Positions 11,304 to 22,089 are shown, numbered from the stretch's first letter. The stretch: 64,000 nucleotides of DNA from Azorinus chamasolen (GCA_963576725.1 OY755243.1:34757846-34821845), one strand, 5' to 3'. Notes: generated from the sequence alone by a model not told the origin. Made by a program: numbers and translations.

Positions 11304-11533
11304 CCCTTTCCTCCATAAATACACCTTTCTACGCCTCTGTAATAACCACTTCTTGAAACCATTGTGATAAATAGAGCATTTGCTCCCATAGGAGCAAAAT
11401 TTAATGCTCTATTTATCACAATGGTTTCAAACTACATAATTCTAAAATTTCACTTTTCTCTAGTAAATGCTCCTTTTGGGTAGATTCATTCAAAGAGGTT
11501 GGGTCTAAAATAGCCTATGAGGTAATGGGTTAA
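11300..11533 (-). mobile_element. MITE B with A1-type left end
   Basis: Begins TTAACCCTTTCCTCCATAAA (A1 end) then CACTTCTTGAAACCATTG and the B palindrome. Ends GAGGTAATGGGTTAA. A small ATTTA insertion breaks the palindrome centre. Confidence 0.8.
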
Positions 11534-11539
11534 TAGATA

Positions 11540-11630
11540 TGGCAAACCCTGATCAGATGGCTTTTGCAAGACCTGTCTGATCTGGGTTTACTCTGTTTGC
11601 AAAGGGGTCCATGTAAGGGAAAGGATTAAC
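11540..11630 (-). mobile_element. MITE A hairpin plus short arm
   Basis: GCAAACCCTGATCAGATGGC ... CTGATCTGGGTTTACTCTG and GGGAAAGGATTAA. The long arm is missing. Confidence 0.55.
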
Positions 11631-11683
11631 TTACTAAAAAAAATCCAAATAATTTCTAATACATGTTTGGTTTGTGTAGTCAT

Positions 11684-11940
11684 TTAATCCTTTACTCCAT
11701 GAATATTTGTGTAAGAAATAATGACATCATAAATATTCATTAGACTGATTTTCATTATGCGACCTGTATATAGGATTTTTTTGCCATGGCAGAAACTGAA
11801 GAATGATATTTATTATTCATAAATTATTTCATAAGAAAACAGAGCAGACCATGATCAGACAGCTCCAATAGGAGCTATCTGATCTGGGTCTGCTCTGTTT
11901 GCAATGGTGTAGAATGATGTATTTATGGAATAAAGGTTAA
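11684..11940 (-). mobile_element. MITE A1
   Basis: TTAATCCTTTACTCC to GGAATAAAGGTTAA, full length. Hairpin arms GCAGACCATGATCAGACAGC and GCTATCTGATCTGGGTCTGC. Confidence 0.8.
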
Positions 11941-12719
11941 GTTATATTTTCAAGTGTTTTTGAGGTGATTATCCTCTGATACCAAAAACTACATAATTAT
12001 ATGACAGAGCTGTGTGCCAAAACAGTTTGAATACGTTTGGCAATATAATAGCCCCGTCAGCTGGTGTATTGTGTGAGTGGATTTCGTCTACATCATTCTC
12101 AACGTTTTTATGCCCTTGTACAAACTGTTACATCAAATAATACCCTTACCGATAAACAGCTGGCAGCGTTCACAGTTTGTCAAAAATCATACTCCACCTC
12201 TGGTGTCCACATTTCTCTTGTTTATTATGGCCAATTTTACCCCCGATGACTCGAAGTCAAATACCAATAATTGCCTTATCTTCTGTTTGATCTATTAACG
12301 TAAATATAATTCACTGTAACCAGACAGAACTGAGTCTACGAAGTGGAGAAAAGAATTATTTACTTATACAAGTGTTTATATATGACTGAGTATGATTTTT
12401 AAATGAAATCCGACAGAGTTTTAGAAATCGACATAGTTAAAAGTTAAAGGTCTAGTGAGTTTGCAAACACAATGGTTTGTTTAGGAAAGGAAATAGTATT
12501 GGAAATTGATAAAATTAATGCAATGTAATGCAATTGAAGAGAAAGCTGGTTTTTGTTGACACTACAGTAAAAGCTTACAATTAGAAACAGACATAAAACT
12601 TCATAACTTGTGGTTAGGGTTAAGGTGACATATTGATTCATGGGTTGAAGAAGGAAAGATGATTTTGGGTATAAATGGGTAAAACTTCCAGCACTTAGTA
12701 ACTTGTATCTACAAATAAT
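11941..12719. other. Unique spacer
   Basis: Two overlapping open frames of 61-73 codons at 12064-12298 lack coding character. No splice-like borders or known element. Confidence 0.3.
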
Positions 12720-12950
12720 CTAACCCTTTCCTTCAAATTAACGCTTTTTCACACCTCTGCAAACAGAGTAGTACCAGATCAAATGGCTCTTGTAGAAGTC
12801 ATTTGATCTTGGTCTGCACTATTTGCTTATGAAATTATGCGGATCTGTTCATACAGCATTAAAAAATTTGATTTATCCAAAATTCTCAAGAAAATATTAC
12901 ATCATGATTTCATTATTTCTTACATGAATATTCAACAGGGAAAGGGTTAA
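12720..12950 (+). mobile_element. MITE A1/A2 mixture
   Basis: CTAACCCTTTCCTTC short arm, hairpin at about 12760-12833, long arm with CATTATTTCTTACATGAATA, A2-like terminus CAGGGAAAGGGTTAA. Confidence 0.72.
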
Positions 12951-13227
12951 CCCTTTCCCTCATATAAACGTGTTTTCACGCATTTGCAAACAGAGTAGAC
13001 CCAGATCAGATGGCTCCGCCCCCTCTAAATCCGTGCCTGACAATAGTTATAATAAAATATGGAAGATGCAACATTGTAGCCAATTTGGAAACTACAGAAA
13101 CAGATTTTTCAAATTCCACTAGCAAACAGAGCAGACCGTGATCAGACGGCTCCCATAGGAACTATCTGATCTGGGTCTACTCTGTTTACAGATGTGTGAA
13201 AAGGCGTTTGTATGAAGGAAAGGTTTA
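12947..13227. mobile_element. A2 composite: short arm, half hairpin, long arm, hairpin, short arm
   Basis: The left unit stops at AGATGGCTCC, followed by GCCCCCTCTAAATCC filler and then an inverted A2 long arm (ATAGTTATAATAAAATATGG), a full hairpin (13121-13191) and a short arm. Same plan as 47660-49510. Confidence 0.7.
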
Positions 13228-13271
13228 GGTAAACCCTCAATTCTAAGTCCTGTCCATTATATTACCAGTAA

Positions 13272-13455
13272 CCTTTTACCTGATAAGTATTCATGTGATA
13301 TACATGTATAATGACATCATGAATATTAATTAGATGAATTTTTATTATGGTATACAGGAATTATTCTCAATGGTGGCAAACAGAACAGACCCTCATCAGG
13401 TCTACTGGGTTTACTCTGTCTGCATCAGAATGCCTGTCTCTGTCAGGCAGCGGGT
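13272..13455 (-). mobile_element. MITE A1, degraded
   Basis: Long arm with ATTCATGTGATATACATGTA and ATGACATCATGAATATTAAT. Shortened hairpin ACAGACCCTCATCAGG / TTTACTCTGTCTGC, ending GCGGGTTAA. Confidence 0.6.
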
Positions 13456-14343
13456 TAAATTGAAGAGTTGTTAGGCCATATGATAAGAATGTCTGTTCTC
13501 TTAAGTGGTTTAGTATCATTTTTATATGGTTGGAAACCAAGATCTCAGTGGAAATAGTCTAAAATTTCACAATTTTCCACGATCAAAGGCCCATAATTAT
13601 CATGCATGAATAGACGTAGATGAATTAAATTGATATGGAAGTGATTCTTATCGTGTTTTATGACCGTTGTGTTTCAGAGCACAAGCACAGGGTGTATTCA
13701 TCTGACACCATCTGTCAATTTTAGCTTTCGACAATTTTTGCTTTATTCATTTGGGTCATCCAACCGCGTATAATATTCATATTACATACACACGACAAAT
13801 GTTAGATTTAATCGGGGAGCTGCCTTAGGGGTGGTTTCTTCAATGAAAAATGCGCATAATTATTTGACACACTCTGCGCTTTAAATTTGATGGAGCCAGG
13901 AGTTTTGAGGCTTCAGTTTATCACCTCAATCTAATTGAGCAATTTTTGTCAGGGACAGATTTTTGCCACTGACAAATTAAACTCTTTACATGTTAGTGGC
14001 AAGTTCATGATTACATATGCACACATTTTTGATCCAGATGAGTATTGACACTGTTTGACACTCTGGCTAAATGTTTTAAGAGAAATAAAGGGAAAATTAA
14101 CTTTCATGATTGCAGAGGATGGCAATTTTTGCAGATAAAAATTACTGTGAAAAAGCCTTCAATGATTTAAAAAGATATGAAATTAATTGTATTTGATCTC
14201 AATGAAGATGTGTACATCTTTATGTTGTGTACAGATAGGTCTATATCAAATGCCAAATTTGATGTTAACTTATAGCTACATGTACTTTTATCATTCACAT
14301 CCAAGGCCGTACAATATCTGATTGAAATGCAAATGCGTGACAG
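13456..14343. other. Unique spacer
   Basis: 13460-13850 is non-repetitive. TTTCAG followed by a 34-codon open stretch to TAA (about 13677-13770) has no donor and is not called an exon. C-like GACAATTTTTGCAGA occurs near 14120. Confidence 0.3.
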
Positions 14344-14462
14344 TTAACCCTTTCCCTGTTGAATGATCATGTCGGAAATAATAAAATCATGCATTTTATT
14401 CATTGAAATTTTATAATGGCAGAATAGGCATGAATTTTAAGTATTGGTAGAAACTGTAGAGT
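14344..14462 (-). mobile_element. MITE A3 long arm only
   Basis: TTAACCCTTTCCCTGTTGAA and ATAATGGCAGAATAGG to GTAGAAACTGTAGAG. The hairpin and short arm are absent where C begins. Confidence 0.6.
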
Positions 14463-14465
14463 ATT

Positions 14466-14911
14466 AACTTTTTGCATGCTAAGTAAATTTTCGTCTGCAA
14501 CAGTTGTCATCTGTTTCAGTTCTTAACCCTTCGCTTGCTGAATTTTAAAATACATTTCTCCTTCTTTACCCATGCCCTGTTGTATAATTACATATATCTT
14601 CACTGTGTACAAGTATTTCGCTGTGCAATCACTGCTGTGGACTGCACTGGTTGCACAATCAACTTGTAAATAGTGCAGACCCTGATGAGACAGCTCCTGC
14701 AGGAGCTGAGTCTCATCTGGGTCTTCACTATTTACAGGTAGGTATATTGACGCGAATAGCAAGCGAAGGGTTAAAATAAACTTTCTCTCACTCCTTGCAA
14801 AAATCTGGTCAAGATGACAAACAGTTTGGATCCTGATGAGACGCCACATTATGTGGCGTCTCATCTGAAGCCAAGCTGTTTGCATAGGTAATCACAGTGA
14901 TTTTCACCGCT
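14466..14911 (+). mobile_element. MITE C carrying a nested G
   Basis: The left end TTAACTTTTTGCATGC and GTCTGCAACAGTTGTCATC are separated by the nested G from the right half: AAACAGTTTGGATCCTGATG / GCGTCTCATCTGAAGCCAAG, then GCTAGCGTGCAAAAG. Confidence 0.7.
14523..14774 (-). mobile_element. MITE G
   Basis: TTAACCCTTCGCTTGC to GCAAGCGAAGGGTTAA, 252 bp, with TTAA on both sides. The hairpin is AATAGTGCAGACCCTGATGA / TCATCTGGGTCTTCACTATT. It is nearly identical to the inverted copy at 54883-55131. A 120-codon minus-strand frame across it is chance. Confidence 0.85.
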
Positions 14912-14944
14912 AGCGTGCAAAAGCCTCAGCTAAAGATCAATCAT

Positions 14945-15060
14945 AATTTCATAAGCAGACCGCGAAGTCCCTGATCAGAAAGCTCCATCAGGAACTGTCT
15001 GATCTGGGTCTACTTTGTTTGCAAAGGTATGATTAAGCATTTATATGAGGGAAAGGGTTA
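14945..15060 (-). mobile_element. MITE A hairpin and short arm
   Basis: AGTCCCTGATCAGAAAGCTC / GTCTGATCTGGGTCTACTTT and the short arm TATGAGGGAAAGGGTTAA. The long arm is missing. Confidence 0.6.
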
Positions 15061-15245
15061 AAGTATAATATTTGCAAAAATAAAGACTGAAGCTGTGTTA
15101 GTAGAGTGTTACTTTTGGAGTGGTGGGGGAACAGGTTACAGGTTGATCCCTAGCAGGGATATACCAAATATTGTCCAATGAACGCCCCCTCCCCTTACAC
15201 CCCCTCCCTTTTCTTTAAACTTAAAAAAAAAAAAAAGACAAAAAA

Positions 15246-15309
15246 ATGGTTTCAGAAAGTGAGTTTTACAGAGGCTTCAAAAGTCGTCAATATGAGGGAA
15301 TGTGTTAAG
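15246..15309 (+). mobile_element. MITE B right end
   Basis: TGGTTTCAGAAAGTGAGTTT to AATATGAGGGAATGTGTTAA. The preceding 60 bp are C-rich then A-rich (15180-15246). Confidence 0.6.
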
Positions 15310-15379
15310 TGTGTAAAGAGTTCCAAAATGTTTTGACACTTTCAGTGAGTTTTCGCATTAAAAGATAAAGTAAGAAATG

Positions 15380-15605
15380 AAGCTCATATAAATGCCTTTT
15401 CACACCTTTGCAAACAGAGTAGATGCAGATCAGAAAGCTCCTGTTGGAGCCATCTGATCAGGGTCTGCTCTGTTTGCTTATGAAATAATATAGTTTATGC
15501 CATGGTAAAATATTCTTTTATTCATAATGACATTATATAAATTGAGATGTTTAATATTCATTCAGTCATTATTTCTTACTAAATATTCATGAGGAAAAGG
15601 GTTAA
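15380..15605 (+). mobile_element. MITE A1
   Basis: AGCTCATATAAATGCC short arm, hairpin at 15410-15480, long arm to GAGGAAAAGGGTTAA. The left terminus is degraded. Confidence 0.75.
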
Positions 15606-15632
15606 GGAAGAATATCAGTCCAAGCATTTTAG

Positions 15633-15729
15633 CAACCGAGTAGACCCAGATCAAACGGCTCCTATGGGAGCCATCTGATCAGGGTCTGCTCTGTTTGCTT
15701 ATAATATAATATACATGCATAGTCATAGA
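15633..15729 (+). mobile_element. MITE A hairpin half, abutting the next A1
   Basis: CGAGTAGACCCAGATCAAAC ... CTGATCAGGGTCTGCTCTG followed by TTATAATATAATATACATG. The long arm is lost at the junction with the next element. Confidence 0.6.
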
Positions 15730-15921
15730 TAACCCTTTACTTCATGAATATTCATTAGATTAATCTTTATAATGGCATATGAACGCAGGACATTAAATTT
15801 TGGTCATGGCAGAAACTGTATGATCATATCTATATAATTTCAGAAGCAAACTGAACAGATCCTGATTGGGTCTACTCTGTTTGGAAAGATGTGAAAAGAC
15901 ATATAGATGGAGAAAAGGGAT
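15729..15921 (-). mobile_element. MITE A1 with shortened hairpin
   Basis: AACCCTTTACTTCATGAATA long arm, CTGAACAGATCCTGATT joined directly to GGGTCTACTCTG (centre deleted), short arm to GGAGAAAAGGGATA. Confidence 0.68.
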
Positions 15922-16024
15922 ATAGGGGCATATTTAGATACTAAAATTGTCCTTCTCAACCGAACCCAGTGTTAATTATGACCTCATTCTGAAAATAATT
16001 CTAATGAATGGTCACAAGGCAGAG

Positions 16025-16253
16025 TTAACCCATTCCCTTATAGGCTATTTTTAGATCCTATCACTTTGAATAAATCTACCAAAAAGGAGCATTAACTAGA
16101 AAAAAGGAAACTTTTAGAATTTTGTAGTTTGAAACCATTGTGATAAATAGAGCATTTGCTCCTATAGGAGCAAATGCTCTATTTATCACAATGGTTTCAC
16201 AAAGTGACTTCTACAGAGTCGTCAAAAGTCGTCAATATGAGGAAAAGGGTTAA
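16025..16253 (+). mobile_element. MITE B, near-consensus
   Basis: 229 bp, TTAA at both ends. Contains a perfect 68-bp palindrome at 16131-16198 from GAAACCATTGTG to CACAATGGTTTC. Best-preserved B of the window with that at 24784. Confidence 0.9.
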
Positions 16254-16483
16254 GTTTGGAAGTAAAGGAGCTATGCTTTATAAATTTTACAAAAAAAAAC
16301 AACTTCCGTCTGCTTCAAATCTTAAAGGTTTTTTCCTCTCATTTTTTTGCAAAAATATTGTTGAAATGTCAGACAGTTTGGATTGTGATGAGAAGTCACA
16401 TTGTTAGGTCTCTCATCTGGATCCAAACTGAAAAAAATATACATAGCTAATCATGGTTTTGCTGCTTGCATGCATGGAGTTAA
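16254..16483 (+). mobile_element. MITE C
   Basis: Hairpin CAGACAGTTTGGATTGTGAT / TCTCATCTGGATCCAAACTG at 16370-16429. The right end CTGCTTGCATGCATGGAGTT abuts A2 at TTAA. Open frames of 64-77 codons across B and C are incidental. Confidence 0.65.
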
Positions 16484-16733
16484 CCCTTTCCCTGTTCTGT
16501 TTATTCCAAATTTCAATACCCACTGAATACTGGTATTCAGGGACAAAATATTTCTAATGAAATTTGGAAGGTGGAACATTGTAGCCATTTTAGAAAGTAA
16601 AGAAACAGATCTATTAAATTCCATTAGCAAACAGATCAGACCCTGATCAGACAGCTCCTATAGGAGCAGTCTGGTATGGATCTACTCTGTTTCCCAATGC
16701 GTGAAATTGTGTTTATGTGACTGAAAAGGTTAA
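16480..16733 (-). mobile_element. MITE A2
   Basis: TTAACCCTTTCCCTGTTCTG, complete A2 long arm, hairpin with AGCTCCTATAGGAGCAG, end GACTGAAAAGGTTAA. ACTGAATACTGGTATTCAGG is a small internal palindrome. Confidence 0.83.
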
Positions 16734-16977
16734 AACACTGTTTGATTTACACATGTTATCCGTGTCTCTGATTATGCATGTATGTGCTGTCTCATCACAG
16801 CATTCATCATCTACAACACGGGCAAGAACAGGAAATTGGATTTGCAAATTCACCTCATAGACTTCAAGTCTACCATAGTCAAACGTCTACTCATGCATAA
16901 TGCATTTGCCTTCTTGTATACATAAATGACGGATGTATGTGTACATTGTATTTGGTACAGTGGCAGGGGCGTCATTA

Positions 16978-17497
16978 TAACGTGACTGGGCATGCGGGCA
17001 ATAGACTGGTTATGACTGGGCATGCGGGCAATAGACTGGTTGTGACTGGGTATGCGGGCAATAGACTGGTTGTGACTGGGTCTGCGGACAATAGACTGGT
17101 TATGACTGGGTATGCGGACAATAGACTGATTGTTACTGTGTATGCGGGCAATAGACTGGTTGTGACTGGGTATGCGGGCAATAGACTGGTTGTGACTGGG
17201 TATGCGGACAATAGACTGGTTGTGACTGGGTATGTGGACAATAGACTGGTTATGACTGGGTATGCGGACAATAGACTGGTTGTGACTGGGTATGCGGACA
17301 ATAGACTGGTTATGACTGGGTATGCAGGCAATAGACTGGTTGTGACTGGGTATGCGGACAATAGACTGGTTGTCACTGGGTATGCAGGCAATAGACTGGT
17401 TGTGACTGGGTATGCGGACAATAGACTGGTTGTGACTGGGTATGCAGGCAATAGACTGGTTGTGACTGGGTATGTGGGCAATAGACTGGTTGTTGCT
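16978..17497. repeat. 30-bp minisatellite, 17 copies, open on both strands
   Basis: Exact 30-bp period with unit TATGCGGGCAATAGACTGG plus TTGTGACTGGG. As 30 is divisible by three, both strands stay open for 168-192 codons, reading a decapeptide repeat (YAGNRLVVTG on plus). Copies differ mainly GCGGGCA/GCGGACA and TTGTG/TTATG. There is no start context, splice site or unique flanking coding sequence, so I annotate a repeat, not a gene. Confidence 0.92.
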
Positions 17498-17512
17498 CTA
17501 CACGAAGTGCAT

Positions 17513-17753
17513 TAACCATTTCCCTGTACTGTATTCATGTAAGAAATAATGACTTCATGAATATTTATTAGCTGAATTTTTATAATAATTTGCACGGGAA
17601 TGTTTTGCTTTTACAAAAGCTGTTGGATCAGATTTATATCATGTTACAAGCAAACATAGTAGACCCTGATCAGACGACTGTAGGAGCTGTCTGATCTGGG
17701 TCTATTCTGTTTGCAAATTTGTGAAAAGGCATTTATATGAAGGAAAGGGTTAA
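17513..17753 (-). mobile_element. MITE A3
   Basis: TTAACCATTTCCCTGTACTG then A1-type GTAAGAAATAATGACTTCA; GTAGACCCTGATCAGACGAC hairpin; A2-type short arm TATATGAAGGAAAGGGTTAA. Confidence 0.8.
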
Positions 17754-17967
17754 CTCTTTAGGTCATGAATATTGATGTTAGAAATAATGTATGCATGAAT
17801 ATTAATTAGTTTATAATTTAGAAACTGTAGAATCAGATCTCTATTATTCCATAAGCAAACAGAGCAGACCTTTATCAGATGGCTCCTGTCCTGTAAGAGC
17901 CATCTGATCTGGTTCTTCTCTATTTGCAAAGACATTAGAATGCGTAACGATATGGAGTGAAGGGTTA
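17750..17967 (-). mobile_element. MITE A1
   Basis: Shares TTAA 17750-17753 with A3. Long arm shortened around TTTATAATTTAG, hairpin with GGCTCCTGTCCTG centre, end GGAGTGAAGGGTTAT. Confidence 0.77.
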
Positions 17968-18384
17968 TAGAATTTCTGCTGTATATCTCTACACCAGACA
18001 TCTGTTTTTTTATTTAGAGTCAGAGAGAAAATAAAATGCCAGAAGAATTGGAAAAAGACATTTATAAAAGACGAGCAACTGTGAAATAAATATCAAATTA
18101 GATCACTGTGACCTAGATTTTATGATTAAAGGTTTGTTTTTCAGGAAACTTTTGCTTAATCTCCATAGACTGTCCCAGAGGGGTGTCATCGTATTGTTGA
18201 AAATTGCATGTTGATATATTTTAGAACCAGCTTTCATTGCCCCAGTGGAGTTGTTTAGTGGTAGGAAACAAAATTAAAAAATGGTACAATCCTTGCTTCG
18301 GGTTATGTCCTGATTTATCTTTGGGAAAGTTCAGTAAAACCTATGAAAAGTAACCACACGAAATAAATAATAATTGTCTTGCTG
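17968..18384. other. Spacer
   Basis: AT-rich unique DNA, nothing recognised. Confidence 0.3.
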
Positions 18385-18616
18385 CTAACCGTTTACTCCA
18401 TAGAGATGACTTTTTGCACCTTTGCAAACAGAGTAGACCCAGATCCTGTAGGAGCTGTCTGATCAGGGTCTGCCGTTTGCTTATCAAACAACATAGATCT
18501 ACTTCTACAGTTTTTGATATGATCAAAAGTGCCTTGTTCATGACGCTATTATAAACACTGGGTGAATTAATATTCATAATGTCATTATTTCTTACATGAA
18601 TATTCATGGAGTAAAA
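18385..18616 (+). mobile_element. MITE A1
   Basis: GCTAACCGTTTACTCC, hairpin shortened to AGATCCTGTAGGAGCTG, full long arm to CATGGAGTAAAATG. The right terminus is mutated. Confidence 0.72.
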
Positions 18617-18779
18617 TGCACAGATAGATGGTAGCCTAATGTAGGACAAAGAGGAACTGTTTGCATTACCTTTGAAAAATAAACATTTTTAGCATGTCTG
18701 GTGTTCAGCTAGAATAGAAAGATTTCAATATAATTTGACACATTTCTAAGTCATGAGACTACAGAGTAGATGTTGTGTT

Positions 18780-19340
18780 GGATATATAAGAAACATAACT
18801 CTAGCATCTCCAGTTTTTGTGTCACCTGCCGAGAGGCAGTGTGTCACTTAGGGATAACTTTTCCATCGTCTGTCTGTCTGTCCGTCTGTCTGTCTGTCCA
18901 TCCGTCCGTCCATCTGTCCTTCTGTATGTCTGTCCGTCACACTTTCTTTTTTTTCATGTCCTTTCTAACCTAATCATTATAGACCTTTCATATTTCACAC
19001 ATGGTACAGGCATAATGAGAGGAAGTATCATGCACAAGGGCCATAACTCTAGCATCAATGTGTTTGGAGTAATTCCCCTTTTTGTGTCACCTGCCGAGAG
19101 GCAGTGTGTTACTTGGGGATCACTTTTCCATCGTCTGTCCGTCCATCTGTATGTCCGTCTATCTGTCCATCACACTTTCTTTTTTTTGATGTCATTTCTA
19201 AACTAATCATTATAGAGCTTTCAAATTTCACACATGGAACAAGCATGATGAGAGGAAGTGTCATGCACAAGGGCCACAACTCTAGCATCAATATTTTTTT
19301 AGTTATTCCCCTTTTTCATACAATAAGTTTTTGTGTTAGC
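18780..19340. repeat. Tandem copies of a dispersed molluscan repeat
   Basis: GTGTCACCTGCCGAGAGGCA occurs at 18819 and 19085. Each copy is followed by TTTTCCATCGTCTGTC, a TGTCTGTCCGTC tract, TTTCACACATGG and AACTCTAGCATC. A partial third copy leads in at 18780. The GCCGAGAGGC head is palindromic. Confidence 0.75.
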
Positions 19341-19629
19341 TGCGAGCAGGTTACACATGTGTTCCTCTTAGCACTCTTGTATTGATTCTAACATGTTTTC
19401 TCTAAGACACCTCAGCAAATTGTAACCAAAGTTCACCGAAATGGTTTTGAGGTGACCTCTTTCATTTTCAGTCTAAGAATTGAAATCCATGTAGAACGCT
19501 GGTTGCCATGGCAGCCAAAGGAAAACCTTTTTTCTCTGATATGACTTGGATTTTCATATTATTTAACAGAAATTATCCTTAGATGACTCTCTATTAAATG
19601 TTTTTAAAACCTGTGTGATTTGTTGAAAA

Positions 19630-19802
19630 TAATAGATTAATTTGTTATAATAGTAATGGCAGAAACTGTAGAATCATATCTATAGTATATCATAAGCAAA
19701 CAGAGCAGACCCTGATCAGACGTCTCCTGTAGGAGCCATCTGATCTAGGTCTACTCTGTTTGCAAAGGCATAGAAAGGCATATTTATGGAGTAAAGGGTT
19801 AA
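19630..19802 (-). mobile_element. MITE A1, left-truncated
   Basis: Starts within the long arm (AGATTAATTTGTTATAATAG). Complete hairpin and short arm to GTAAAGGGTTAA, shared with the next element. Confidence 0.72.
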
Positions 19803-20053
19803 ACCTTTATTCTATAAATACACATATGCATTTTTACACTCCTGCAATCAGAGTGGGACCAGATCAGATGGCTCCTATAGGAGCTGTCTGATCAGTGTCT
19901 GCTTTGTTTGCTTATGGAATAATGTGGATCTAATTCAACGGCTTCTGCCATGGCAAAGTTTCCTGTGTTAATATGCCATTTAAAAAATATCATCTAATTA
20001 ATATTCTTGATGTTCTTATTTCTTATATGAATATTCATGGAGTAAAGGGTTAA
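19799..20053 (+). mobile_element. MITE A1
   Basis: TTAAACCTTTATTCTATAAA short arm, hairpin at about 19845-19913, long arm to GGAGTAAAGGGTTAA. Confidence 0.8.
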
Positions 20054-20275
20054 AAGCAAGCAACCCTGATCAGACAGCTCTTATTGGATCTTTCTCTGTT
20101 TGCAAATAGGACTAAAATGGGATTATCATGTAGCCATAGGGGCAAATGCTTTATTTATCACAATGGTTTCAATACTACACAATTCTAACATTTTCCTTTT
20201 CTATAGTAAATGCTCCTTTTCGGTAGATTTATTCAAAGAGGTTGGGTCTAAAAATAGCATATGAGGAAATGGATA
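20054..20275 (-). mobile_element. A hairpin scrap followed by a half MITE B
   Basis: CAACCCTGATCAGACAGC to CTCTGTTTGCAAATAG (20061-20107) is an A fragment. From 20139 the right half of a B palindrome (GCAAATGCTTTATTTATC) and its 3' arm run to ATGAGGAAATGGATAA. Confidence 0.65.
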
Positions 20276-20324
20276 ATGCAAGTAATGAAAGTAATGCAGA
20301 AAGCTCCTATCTGTATAACTTTTG

Positions 20325-20720
20325 CACATTAGCGTCGAAACTGTGATTACCAATGCAATCAGTTTGGATACAGATTAGATGCAGCATAATACGGCGTCTC
20401 ATCAGGATCCAACTTAACCCTTTCGGCGCGAAATTTCTAATTGTCGTCTGCAAACCAATTTTGTTGAATCATAATGTAAAATAAGGAAATGAAATAGATA
20501 AATGCAAATTTAAAAGGAATAAAGTACAGATATAGAAATGGAGTTTGAGACAAAAAGTGAAATCCCTGATCAGACGCCCCCTTTTAAAGGCGGCGTCTGA
20601 TCTGGGACTGCACTATTTGTCATGGTGCATTTTTGTGACATTGGCTGTGAAAGGGTTAACACAAGAAATGAGATAAATTTTGTTTTAAGAGTTGAAGCAA
20701 ATGACAATTTTTGCAGACAA
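20325..20720 (+). mobile_element. MITE C carrying a nested E
   Basis: The C hairpin (CAATCAGTTTGGATACAGAT / CGTCTCATCAGGATCCAAC) ends at 20413, where E starts. C sequence resumes after it with GTTTTAAGAGTTGAAG and GACAATTTTTGCAGAC. Confidence 0.65.
20414..20659 (+). mobile_element. MITE E
   Basis: TTAACCCTTTCGGCGCG to GAAAGGGTTAA. Hairpin AATCCCTGATCAGACGCC / GGCGTCTGATCTGGGACTG with TTTTAAAGGC centre. Matches the inverted copy at 61759-61952. Confidence 0.85.
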
Positions 20721-21343
20721 AAAAGGCTTAAATACCCCGAATCAGACTTGTATATAGAATGTTCACTGTAGACAGATTTGACTGTACATGTACATGTGAT
20801 TTTGATCTAAGTCAGATCTTAGTTTATCAAATCATTATCGGTATTTTTATTGGCATACTTGCTTTCGGAACTTATGAGAATTTATGTCGTATTTGAAAGT
20901 TTTAGCAGATGACATCTGTCGGCCAGACGGCTCTATCTAAACTACTTGAGGGCCATCAAAATGATACAAATTATTTTTTTCTCCATGTGGATCTGAGGAT
21001 GACAAGAGAATTAAAGTTATCTCTGATGACACTGTTCCATTGATTCCTACCAGACATTACCATTTAAATGCTGGGAAACAACAAATAGTGTACATCTAGA
21101 TCAGGGGCCACCTGTTGGATTCATCTTTATATGTACTGATTGAAGGGTTTAGTTTAAAAATCAATGTTAAACTGCTGTTGAAATCTTTTCATCCAAAGAG
21201 AACTAAATTTTTTTTTTTTTCAATTATTTGTATGATTTTCACATGGAAATACAATGTAGCTAGAAAATTATCTTTATTTGGGCAGAATTATATTACCATG
21301 ATTACTCTAAATATTCAATAAGACAGACTCCTGAAGGAGCAGC
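20721..21343. other. Spacer
   Basis: Unique AT-rich DNA. Polypyrimidine runs occur at 21206-21220. No exon-like segment. Confidence 0.3.
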
Positions 21344-21559
21344 TTGACTCTTTCCTTCATATGCTTTTTCACGCATCTGCAAACAGAGTAGAACCAATCA
21401 GATGTGCTCCTGTAGGATGGAATTTGATTCATTCTGTTTCTTTAGTTACTAAAATGGTTGCAATGTTCCACCCTTCATATTTCATTATAACTACTTTTGT
21501 CTATAAATATTCATCAGGTATTGAAATTTGCACTAAATATAGAACAGGGAAAGGGTTAA
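21344..21559 (+). mobile_element. MITE A2, hairpin half deleted
   Basis: CGCATCTGCAAACAGAGTAG, GTGCTCCTGTAGG, then directly the A2 long arm. Ends GGGAAAGGGTTAA. Confidence 0.72.
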
Positions 21560-21633
21560 TGCAGAGTCAGCACTCTTTGCTACTCTTTTAGTTTCACTTG
21601 TAGTCATCACAATGATGTAAAAATGTATTAACT

Positions 21634-21886
21634 TAATCCTTTACTCCATGAATATTCATATTCGAAATATTGACATCATGAATATAAATTTCCATTAGCT
21701 GAATTTTTATAATGGCATGTTACCAAAGAAATTTCAGTCTATGGCAGAAAATGAAGATTCAGATCTATAGTATTCCATGAGAAAACAGAGCAGACCATGA
21801 TCAGACGGCTCCTATAGGAGCTGTCTGATCTGAGTTTCCTCTGTTTGCAAAGGGATTAGAGGCACATTTATGGAGTAAAAGGTTAA
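21634..21886 (-). mobile_element. MITE A1
   Basis: TTAATCCTTTACTCC to GGAGTAAAAGGTTAA with full hairpin (GCAGACCATGATCAGACGGC). Confidence 0.82.
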
Positions 21887-22089
21887 TATTCAGCTTTACC
21901 AACCAATAGAAAGGAGAGGTAAAATATTAGGGGTAAATGTGGTAGATTGCCAAAGCAATTACAGGGCTGTCGGTTTTTCTTGTAGACAAATGTGTTAGAG
22001 GATGACAGAAAAACATGGTTCTGAGTCCAAATGAAAGGAATCTTCCTTTGAACAATATAACATAACCATTTGAATGTAGGAAAGGAGTT

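Noticed and set aside
12064..12298. Two overlapping frames of 61 and 73 codons
   Set aside because: Overlap in different frames with no coding bias.
13677..13770. TTTCAG followed by a 34-codon open stretch
   Set aside because: No donor, and the residues do not look protein-like enough to call an exon.
14523..14885. 120-codon minus-strand frame
   Set aside because: Runs across MITE G and the host C element; the matching G copy at 54883 gives a different frame.
15125..15165. tRNA-like B box in GGTTGATCCCTAGC
   Set aside because: Only a loose match, no A box and no SINE body.
16937..17515. 192-codon and 168-codon open frames
   Set aside because: Both are by-products of a stop-free 30-bp tandem repeat; no unique coding flank.
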